Below, piece after piece: positions 19,021 to 27,310 of a DNA stretch of 42,126 nucleotides. The stretch's first letter is position 1. Each line of letters begins with the position of its first letter. The DNA is from Agmasoma carcini (nom. nud.) (lineage: Eukaryota; Microsporidia; Thelohaniidae). The notes under the pieces are model-generated. The model was not told the origin of the DNA, did not search any database, and was given only the letters and a program-made list of their open reading frames with translations. A program made the position numbers and the translations under genes. Location: NCBI GenBank assembly GCA_029232285.1, contig JAOXFI010000031.1:1-42126 (forward strand), in the 5' to 3' direction.

Positions 19021-19725
19021 ATGTCGTTGGAAGAGGAACTCAATCAATCAAGAAATAAATTTGTAGAATTATTTAGAAATCGCAAATTTAGTGAACTAAA
19101 CTCCTCAATGAATAGAATTACATCTAAATATATGATTGATACATCTTCTTATGATATATTTAGAGATGTTCTTCCGTATTCAAAACTTGTGTCTGAAACA
19201 TACAACATCAATTATATAAATGCAAGTTTCATAGACAATAAGTACATAGCATGTCAAAAACCAAAATCCAGGTATGTAAGCCTATTTAAAGAACTACTTA
19301 TCAAATCTAAATGTGACCTTCTTATTTCATTTGAACATTTTGATCTAAGTGTTGATATATTAGAGACTAAAAGAATAAAAGGAGACGTTGAAATATTAGA
19401 AGAAACCTTTACCATCAATAACAAACAAGTAAAAAGAATTCTATGCTTAGATTGGAATGACTATGGCACGCTTAAGTCTTCACAAATGCAATTTTTATAT
19501 GATCACATAAAACCTTTTATTGATACTTCAGACAAAATAGCTATTCATTGCAGGGCAGGGGTAGGAAGGACAGGTACCTTTATAATGTATGATTATCTAA
19601 TGCGCCTGGAAAGTGTTAATATTGATATATTTATTGATAAACTCATAAAAATGAGATCATCAAGACCATTAATGATTAATACAAGTGGTCAGTTAGAATT
19701 TTTATTTAATAAATTTTTTAATTAA
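19021..19725 (+). CDS. protein tyrosine phosphatase
   Basis: A 234-residue classical-type Cys-dependent phosphatase. The P-loop IHCRAGVGRTGTF carries the CX5R signature with catalytic Cys177 and Arg183. Upstream, YNINYINASFIDNKYIACQKP (about 62-81) matches the family block YINAS-I-...YIA-Q-P, and FRDVLPYSK corresponds to the substrate-recognition region. The general-acid loop reads WNDYG, keeping the Asp (D147) but replacing the usual Pro of WPD with Asn. The Q-loop Gln is present in NTSGQLEF. The protein is a bare, slightly short catalytic domain with no targeting segment. The ATG at 19021 is preferred because extension upstream depends on a TTG codon in a poly-A/T run. It converges with guanylate kinase and overlaps it by four bases. 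Confidence 0.88.
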   Translation: MSLEEELNQSRNKFVELFRNRKFSELNSSMNRITSKYMIDTSSYDIFRDVLPYSKLVSETYNINYINASFIDNKYIACQKPKSRYVSLFKELLIKSKCDLLISFEHFDLSVDILETKRIKGDVEILEETFTINNKQVKRILCLDWNDYGTLKSSQMQFLYDHIKPFIDTSDKIAIHCRAGVGRTGTFIMYDYLMRLESVNIDIFIDKLIKMRSSRPLMINTSGQLEFLFNKFFN

Positions 19726-20264
19726 ATTTTAAGAATTTGATCTATAATAAAGTCAACCCTCTTCATTGTTTCTATTAAGTCTCCATCGTTATTGATTACA
19801 TAATCAAAATTTATAGATTTGCTTAGATCTTTAAACTCTTTATAGTGTAGCATCCTTAATTCAATACTATTTCTATCATTTTTAGTATTAAGCCTATCAA
19901 ATGCTATTTTATAATCAATATCAACATATATATAAAATATGTTATCAACCTTCTCCTTAAAGCTGTAAACACCCCTGAAATCAATATCAAATATCTTAAT
20001 TGTGTTTTTATCAACAGAAAGTTCATTCATTGATACTCCATAGTAATTATCTGCAAATATTGTGTATTCTAAAAACTCATCAATCTTGTCTAAAAAATCT
20101 TTTTTTGATAAAAAATGATAATGAACACCGTTAACTTCATTTTTTCTTATTTTCCTTGTTGTATGTGATACACTTAACTTAAATTTCTCGTTTTCTAGCA
20201 TTCTTTTGATTATTGTGGATTTACCAGAACCGCTTGGACCAGTTATTACAATATTTTTATACAT
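19722..20264 (-). CDS. GUK1: guanylate kinase
   Basis: A 180-residue enzyme converting GMP and ATP to GDP and ADP, required for GTP and dGTP supply. It has P-loop GPSGSGKST (9-17), then the GMP-binding block SVSHTTRKIRKNEVNGVHYHF, then FADNYYGVS, the FDIDFRGV strand and a lid-like RLNTKNDRNSIELRM. Length and motif order match the family. The start ATG 20264 places the P-loop strand right after the N-terminus and is preceded by an AAATTT element at 20275-20280; the 10-residue extension would need a TTG start. Its TAA stop is embedded in the same TTAA as the phosphatase stop. Confidence 0.92.
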   Translation of the reverse strand: MYKNIVITGPSGSGKSTIIKRMLENEKFKLSVSHTTRKIRKNEVNGVHYHFLSKKDFLDKIDEFLEYTIFADNYYGVSMNELSVDKNTIKIFDIDFRGVYSFKEKVDNIFYIYVDIDYKIAFDRLNTKNDRNSIELRMLHYKEFKDLSKSINFDYVINNDGDLIETMKRVDFIIDQILKI

Positions 20265-20274
20265 AAGGCTAGTA

Positions 20275-20280
20275 AAATTT
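20275..20280 (-). promoter_or_regulatory. AAATTT start-proximal element of guanylate kinase
   Basis: Palindromic AAATTT lying 10 nt upstream of the minus-strand ATG at 20264. Confidence 0.45.
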
Positions 20281-21309
20281 TTTATTATAAACAAAAATAT
20301 TTTTAATTGATATAATTTGGTAGGATTGTTTCAATTGTAAAAATCCCTATTTATAGTAAATGGTTGATTATTCAATTTTAGAAAATCAAAATATGTCATT
20401 AGATTATAAAATAGTATGTGTTTTGTACTGATGTGGGTTTCTAAATCTTAAATAACATAAATAGATGCTACAAATAAACCTGTTTATTGAATGTACCATT
20501 TTAGCTGATATATCGGGATGTAAAGCGGAATAGGATAGTGGCAGAAGTAACGAATTAAATTATTAACATAAAATGATTATTATAAATTCATTTTAGTATA
20601 ACTAAATCGGGTTAGGGTTAGCGGTATTAATAATATAAAGAACAATTAAAAAATTAAAAATTTTAATTCAATATAGTGCAACGGTGAGCACTAACAATAT
20701 TAAGATCAGAAGATGATATTTTAATCTTAAGGGTAATAATGGCTCTAAACGCTTGGGTTTCATGTATTAAGCCGAATATTCAAACATAACTTAGAATATA
20801 ATTCAAAAATATTTTTCCTTTTAATAGTTAGTTATTTACAAAAATTAAAATTGATATTTGTTGTATTATTAAATATTTATATTTTGTGGTAATCGCATAT
20901 AATGGTATAGATAAACCCGGTATTGGAATCGAAAATATAAAAGGAAAATTTTTTTACTAACTTTAATTTTAGTCTTATGAGACCGTAGAATCACAAGGTT
21001 AATTAGAGGGATTTGAATAAATCTAAAGATTAGCTTCTTTACTTCGTATCATAAATTGATTTATTAAAAATATTCAATATTCAGAAGAAATCAATATGTT
21101 AAGAACTATCGGCTTTCATCAATAATAATTCACCCATTGTATAAATCTATATATTTAAAAGTATTTAAAACATGGAGCAACACGAAAGGGTGCGGCGAAG
21201 TAATTTACCATCTATAAAGGATTTAACACACAATTAAATCTAAAAATAAGAAGAAAATTATAAACATTTCCAATTCACTTGTTTAGGACACCTCCAAATA
21301 TTTAAAAAA
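20281..21309. other. gene-free interval
   Basis: A/T-rich, no ORF or RNA recognised. It contains one isolated GGGTTAGGGTTAG (20609-20621), too short to call a telomeric repeat. Confidence 0.5.
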
Positions 21310-21380
21310 TATATTACACTTGAGGGAAAAACGGACACCCCTAAAATGATTTAATATTGGTGGATTATTAAAATATTTTA
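21310..21380 (+). repeat. left terminal inverted repeat of the 21310-22510 element
   Basis: Pairs with 22441-22510 in inverted orientation. Mismatches are scattered single bases. Confidence 0.85.
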
Positions 21381-22440
21381 ATAAATAATATTATAATTAT
21401 TAATGAGTTTTATTCATCAACATTTTGCTTTAATAACTGCTTAACACCTATTTCGAAATTTATAAATCAGTTTTTCAAAAAGATTATATAATATATTTCA
21501 GTATTAAGATCATTTAGTGATTTAGACTATTTTTAATAAAATTCTTTTCATATAACTTCAAATAGATTCAATTTAAATCGTGTGACTAAACTTGTCAATA
21601 CATGACATAAATATCATTTTCATCAAAATATAACATTGTCAACCTAGAATTGTGACAAGATGCTTTTTCTTGTTGAAATGGTTTCTAATCAATAACTTCT
21701 TTGTGCTAAAAGATCAAAATAATTATATGAATTTAACCTTTCATTTACTAGCACTAAGTTTCATATTTTTTACCTGTCATACACCCCCATACATTAAACT
21801 ACTTCTCCGATTTTTGTAGATTTATTGATACACTCTTATTTGAGCCCATTTCTTGAACTTATCTACACCAATCTCTTTCTATTACGTAAATTGGCTTAAA
21901 TCTACACACTTCAGTCCGCACTATCTTATCCAATCATCTTTTCTGTTTGTAAATTTCTTTAATGCCAATTTTAAATGAGTTTCTTTGTGTAACTTTGGCA
22001 AAAAGGTTTATAAGCTACAAATTTTGTAAAAGTGAATATATTTTGCGAAGATATTATTATAAATCTTTATCTTGCATTTTTGACTGGTTTTTTGCTAACT
22101 CTGGGTCGTGAAAAAAAACTTTTCATAATATATTTTTGTTTTTATTCAAAGCACTTGCCTCATGAATCTTATATATCCTAGAATTACTTTGTTTTTCTCA
22201 ATTTTCACATTTTTTGCAAAATATTTTGCTCTGATGATCTATGCACAACCATTTTTTATATAATATATCTTATTGACATCCAATCCTACTTAATCCCAAA
22301 ACAAGATTTTTAATATATAAAGATTAATACTTACTCATAAGGACAAGAATTTATAAAAAAATAAAATTATTGGAGTAATACTGTTTTTAGCCGGGTTTCA
22401 AGGTTTTCCCGCTAAATTTACAAAATTCTTTAAAATATAA

Positions 22441-22510
22441 TAAATATTTTAATAGTCCTCCAAAATTAAATCATTTTAGGGGTGTCGGTTTTTCACTCTA
22501 GTGTTTTATA
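22441..22510 (-). repeat. right terminal inverted repeat of the 21310-22510 element
   Basis: Reverse complement of the left end, including CACTAGAGTGAAAAACCG against CACTTGAGGGAAAAACGG. Confidence 0.85.
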
Positions 22511-23119
22511 TGAATGAAATTAAAATAAATAAGTTTTTTAGATCTTTACAATATTTCTTATTAACCTTCTTTTAAAGATAAAGTTGATGACCACTTTAAC
22601 AGGTATTGAAGTAATATATTTTGCAACAATATAACTTCATTGTAAATGATGCATTATATGAGGACTATGGTCATACTATGAACATACAAAAATATTTAAG
22701 ATATAGTATAGTATTGTCTAAACTCGTTTTTAATAATATGAGACTTTTATATTAATAAAAAGGAATATTTTGATACATATAAAACCCGCAATATAACTTA
22801 TAATTTATCATGCTTCGGATCAAATGCAAAATCTATTTCTAACACCATTCTAGTTGTCATTTCCTACCAATATTGTGCAATTAACAGATAGTAATGATGA
22901 ATAAATCACATTTCTAAGAAAAATGCGCATGTCTAATCTATCTCACATCTATAATAAAGCATTTATGGATTTTTAATAAATATAGCACAAACTTAAAAAA
23001 ATTGTTATTATATTAAAAATATATAATTTCTCTAAATTATACAACAATTGCTAATTCAACGAGATTATTAAAGAGAAATTAAATTCTAGGCGCAAGAATT
23101 ATTTTGATACACATCCGAT

Positions 23120-23545
23120 GATGTCGGGTTGAATGGTTGTTGATGAATATCAATTTAAACACGAGAAAAAATATAGGAGTGGGTATTAGAATAATGATCT
23201 ATGGGTGTTCGGTATTGCTGATACGTTATCAATACCAGCTAAATTATATATGGAATGTATTACCAACAAAAATGCACTGTCTATATTATCTATTATCAGA
23301 TGTGTCTGTATAGAGTGTATTCTGATTATTGACGATCATATTCTAGAATATACTCTTGTATTGCTTCATCTCACAACTAATAATAGTGTTAATTTTGTTA
23401 ATTCATCAACCTCTACTCTAAATATTTAATCAAATCGGGGAAAAGTCTAGACACATATAAAAGCAAAAAATACGATATACTAAAATAGAACTTCTTCTAG
23501 CAGAAATGATGACAAAGGATAGCATTATTAAAAGTGAATTTGAAA
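23120..23545 (+). pseudogene. Merlin/IS1595-type transposase relic A
   Basis: In one frame from 23133 the sequence reads MVVDEYQFKHEKKYRSGY, an in-frame TAG at 23187, then NNDLWVFGIADTLSIPA, IIRCVCIECILIIDDHILEY and HLTTNNSVNFVNSSTS. After further stops it reads KVxTHIKAK. This follows the IS1595/Merlin order VVDES-F--RKY, WVFG, IIRR-C--GT-I-SD--AY, L-VNHSVNFVDP-TG-HT--IE. The first Asp (VVDE) is present, while the SD of the second block is altered. At least two stops break the frame. The same family is present in the opposite orientation at 38911-39345. Confidence 0.75.
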
Positions 23546-23771
23546 ATTTGATTTAATTAAAAATTAACAAAATATAAAACAATTATTTATGTTCAAGGCG
23601 AAAATTTTACATTTGATACATGCCGGTGTAAAAATTTGCTTCTGATATTCTCACTGGCAATGTTTTCATTTTAGATCACGTGTCCAAACTGTACCGATAA
23701 CCTTTAATAACATAGGAAAGCTACAAAATGGTACAGAGAAGATATTTGAGAAGTTTTACGAGAATTATAAA

Positions 23772-24621
23772 ATGTTCTTCAGTGAGAACAGAACAATTGA
23801 ATTCCTTAAAAGAATTGGGAATATTATAGACGAAATGTATTGTAATACTTGCAATACCAATACAAACAAAATATACAAAGAAAAGAAAATAATAAGCGAA
23901 TATACAATTCGGTGTAAATCCTGTAAAAAAAGCATGTCTATTTCTAAATATGTTAATGCAACATTACCTAATATTCTAATACATAAGTTTTTAATTGGAA
24001 TTTATCATTATTGGTTTGGTAGCAGGAATTATCAAGCCGTTACATTCGGTTAGTTTTTTGAAAAGGGTTATATAAATATTAAAAAGACAATAATACCGAT
24101 ATGTAATGCGTATATTAATGATAACAGATTGCTACCAAATAGATAAAACAGCGTGTTGTAGACGTAGGATAATCTACAATCCTACATCTGAAACAAGCTA
24201 CATCAGAGGTACTAAATGGGTGATAGGCATTATTTCTGAGTAAACTAATGAGATTAGACTTGGTATTCTTCCAGATAGATCTATAGAATCTATATATAGT
24301 TTAATAAGAGAAAATATAGGAGAAGGAGCACTGATAAAATCAGATGGTTACCTATCATATGTTCAGGCAATTGCTAAAAACAATTGTACACATATGGTAG
24401 TTGATCATAATCGAGGATTTGTAAATGAAGAAGGAATTCATACAAAATTAATTGAAAGTGTTTGGTCAAGGTTGAAGCTGGAAATAAGATCAAGAAGAGG
24501 TGTTATGCTAAGAAATTTAGAATCATTTATTAAAGAATATGAATCTTATGTAAACACTGAAGGTATCAGTACTTCAGAAGAGATAAATAATTATTTTGAA
24601 TATATATTATTAAATTTATAG
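23772..24621 (+). pseudogene. Merlin/IS1595-type transposase relic B
   Basis: The 5' part (23772-24053) codes a zinc ribbon (YCNTCN ... RCKSCKK, C24/C27/C48/C51) followed by a helix-turn-helix-like NYQAVTFG, as in IS1595/Merlin transposases. After a frameshift, codons from about 24148 read RRIIYNPTSETSYIRGTKW and VIGIISE, a TAA at 24241, then IKSDGYLSYV with the second Asp, and from 24394 DHNRGFVNEEGIHTKLIESVW with the third acidic residue (Glu). The block carrying the first catalytic Asp is missing between the two parts, so there is a small deletion as well as the frameshift and stop. It belongs to a different subfamily from relic A. Terminal repeats were not identified. Confidence 0.8.
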
Positions 24622-25186
24622 TCTTTATATTATTTTATTTAGTTTTTTAATTTAGTTAGAGTTAGTCTAGAAGTTTAGTTAGTTTAGTTTTTATGATACC
24701 TTATAGTAAAATTTTTAAAAAACGGAAAATAGAAAGGAGTCCTGAAAAGCTTTAGCGGCATAAAAATTAAGTTTTAATCATAACCCCAGTACATTTATCC
24801 TTGAATGCTTTATATACTAAAGCATCAAACAAATTAGTAGTATTTTAATTGAAGACATGGTCTAAAGTAGATAAACCCAATTTTTCATAAATAAGCTGTT
24901 TCATTGTATTTTTGCGTTATTTATATCACTGATAGGTGTTATTCCATTAATATAATAAAAAATTAAACTTCTTTGTCAATTAATATTTTACAAATGTGCA
25001 ATATGAGTTTTTAGATATCAAAAATTAACTAACTAGCTAATAGTCAAGATATAAACCAAACACATAACTAAATATACTTTATTCTTATGACTGTTGGTAA
25101 TTAAAACCCATCAAAATCATAGCAGGTTTTTATTAGCTCCACAATCAAAAATAAAACAAACAATTTAATAATTTCGGCTAATTGAA
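24622..25186. other. gene-free interval
   Basis: A/T-rich. Degenerate TTAG-type repeats occur at about 24635-24695. Nothing else was recognised. Confidence 0.45.
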
Positions 25187-26287
25187 TTAAATATCAGGGC
25201 TAGGTGATTCAGGCCTAAGCGAGAAAGAATCTGATAAGTTATCGTTATGACCATCTACATTCTTAGAATACAAATGCATGTTAACACTCTGCATATTCTC
25301 AAGATTTTTAGTCAAACTCCTATTCTTAGCCTCAAGCTCTTTAATCTTTGAATCTTTTGCCTTTATATCATCCTTCTGCCTTTTTTGTTTATCTTCTAAA
25401 TTTTTGTATTTTTTAATCAAACCTTCACATTTATCAGTCAAATCTTTGTTTTTATCATCCTCTAATTCTTTGTTGTTTTCAATATCCTTTTTATAGTTTC
25501 TTAAGTCTGAAAGTTCTTTTCGTGTTTTCCTTATAATTTCATTAGCAGTGCTGATCTCCTTGTTCAGTTCTTCAACCTCTTCCTCCCTTCTTCTTAACTT
25601 TTCCTTATGAGAAATTGTATTATCAGCATTGAATCTATCAATTTCATATCTCAATTGAGACATTTCATTCTCTAATTTATCATTTTTATTTTTAAGAATG
25701 TTGCTCTCATCCTCCCTAGCCTTAATATTTGACTCCATAAATCTATAATTTTTATCTATCTCTTCATATCTCCTCCTGTAATCTTTAGACTCCTGTTCTA
25801 AATAAGATATTTTTTCTTTTAACTGAGAATCACCCACTGCATTCTTTTCTCTAAGTATGGAGTTTTCTCTGATCAATTTAATATTGTCATTCTCCATTCT
25901 CTTAAGTATGTCTCTCAGGTAGTTTTTAAACTGTAATTCTGTGGGTTTTGTAAACTTTAACTCTAATTGAACAATATTCTTGAATTCGGTATTCTCCACG
26001 AATTTTAAGATACTATTATCAAACATTAAATTGAAATTTGTTGATTTATAAAACATATTGACTAATATTTTAACAAATCGTTCATAATCCACTAGAATAC
26101 TCTGCTCCTTTTTTAATAAATAGAAATCAGACTGGGATATATTGCAACTAAAAAGAGTAAAAATATTTGAGATGTCTATTAATCTTATCTCCAAACCTAT
26201 TTCACTCCTTACTATATCACATTTCATATCTAAAATACCTGACTCAGTCGTAACTTGTATTTTCTTATTAAAAACTGTATCTTGCAT
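25187..26287 (-). CDS. SAS6: SAS-6-like centriolar cartwheel protein
   Basis: A 366-residue protein with a SAS-6-type globular head and a long coiled coil. Residues 31-72 (GLEIRLIDISNIFTLFSCNI, then SQSDFYLLKKEQSILVDYERF) align with the SAS-6 head pattern LxIRLTDDxDPFFLYxLxISEEDFxxLKxxQGLLVDFxxF. Residues 96-112 (FVENTEFKNIVQLELKF) align with VVETNPFKHLTHLSLKL, and F102 falls on the Phe whose insertion into a neighbouring head drives ring assembly in SAS-6. Residues 120-340 are almost continuous coiled coil and include ANEIIRKTRKELSDL (249-263), close to the conserved SAS-6 coiled-coil segment ANEIIKKLxxxL. A Ser/Pro tail ends the protein. It is shorter than animal SAS-6 (about 650 residues). 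An XRCC4-superfamily relative is possible, but the motif agreement is specific to SAS-6. CCC and AAATTT precede the ATG. Confidence 0.83.
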   Translation of the reverse strand: MQDTVFNKKIQVTTESGILDMKCDIVRSEIGLEIRLIDISNIFTLFSCNISQSDFYLLKKEQSILVDYERFVKILVNMFYKSTNFNLMFDNSILKFVENTEFKNIVQLELKFTKPTELQFKNYLRDILKRMENDNIKLIRENSILREKNAVGDSQLKEKISYLEQESKDYRRRYEEIDKNYRFMESNIKAREDESNILKNKNDKLENEMSQLRYEIDRFNADNTISHKEKLRRREEEVEELNKEISTANEIIRKTRKELSDLRNYKKDIENNKELEDDKNKDLTDKCEGLIKKYKNLEDKQKRQKDDIKAKDSKIKELEAKNRSLTKNLENMQSVNMHLYSKNVDGHNDNLSDSFSLRPESPSPDI

Positions 26288-26292
26288 CTTTT

Positions 26293-26302
26293 GGGAAAAT
26301 TT
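26293..26302 (-). promoter_or_regulatory. AAATTT and CCC start signals of the SAS-6-like gene
   Basis: On the minus strand AAAATTTTCCC ends 5 nt before the ATG at 26287, combining both start-proximal motifs. Confidence 0.55.
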
Positions 26303-27310
26303 TTAAAGCTAACAAAAAAATTAAAAAAGGCGGTTAAATTTTTTAAAAATTGAAAATATATCATTTTATGAATTTTAAACTTAAGAATATCTCATAAATT
26401 ATTAGTACGACGAATATAAAAGATTTCAAGGTAAGATACATCACTAAGAGCTCTTAATAACGAGATATGTGTATAATATTTGATCTAATCATATGAAAAT
26501 ATATAATAACTCGAATATAACAAAAAAGAGGTTATAATTATAAAATATTAAATAAAAGTGATATACAAGCTTATATAAAGCTATTTATTACATTAAAACC
26601 CCTTCCTTATTACTAATGTGTCATAGTGAGCATATTTAAACACAAATAGCCAAAATTTATAGAAAAAATAATTAGTACAAAGTAAAGAGCCAATAGATAT
26701 TCCACAAAACATAATATTTTTTGACCTTTATTGTATTGTCGACCGATTTAAAGATTTTGCACAGATCAAATATTTTCATTAACTTTTTTAGATAAAATTC
26801 ACATATAACACAATTTTTTAATAATTTAATCACCGTATTTTAATAAATTCATGTATGATTCGATATCAATGAATATACAATTTTTATATTATAGTTAAAG
26901 AAAGTCATTTCAACTAAGCATTGTAATATGTGTTGTGTAATTCAATCATTTACGGCTTTATATTAGTTAATCTTTAATTAACGTCTAGCATACCAATATA
27001 AAACAAAGGTAGAATACAACGACCAGGGCTGTTATTTATAATATTTGAATCATTTTTATCACTGTAGCATACATTAAATACCTAAAGTAAGATATCCACC
27101 TTTAAACATATTCTTTGCATAAAAATTATCGAAATTGAATATATTTTACACCTGACCTATCATTAATAAAGGATACAATTCAGATATTACATAACGTATT
27201 TTTTGGTGAAATCAGAAGATTTAACTTAAAATACCATATAACACATCAAAATATATTAAAATTTAATATTTACTATACAAACCCCAAAAAACATGATATA
27301 TATATATATT
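26303..27310. other. intergenic interval, no feature seen
   Basis: About 1 kb, A/T-rich, with no recognisable ORF, transposon block or repeat apart from a short (TA)n run ending at about 27309. Confidence 0.45.

Larger units (their letters stand above)
21310..22510 (-). mobile_element. Tc1/mariner-like element with long terminal inverted repeats, decayed
   Basis: About 70 bp at each end are inverted repeats: left 21310-21380 and right 22441-22510 share GACACCCCTAAAATGATTT and TATTAAAATATTT with few differences. The outer ends read TATA..ACACT.GAG. The interior has no long ORF, but the minus strand retains FNVWGCMTGKKYET at about 21757-21802, resembling the VWGCMT block of Tc1/mariner transposases. 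Farther on it has SHDLN.IYLKLYEK, resembling SPDLNPIE--W--LK, which carries the third acidic residue. The order and strand are consistent, with many stops between. The exact boundary and TA target duplication could not be fixed. Confidence 0.7.

Noticed and set aside
20609..20621. Telomere-like GGGTTAGGGTTAG
   Set aside because: Fewer than three TTAGGG units and no neighbouring copies. Expected occasionally by chance.
23205..23429. 74-codon ORF as a small gene
   Set aside because: It is the middle of Merlin relic A. The frame continues upstream through a TAG and matches transposase motifs.
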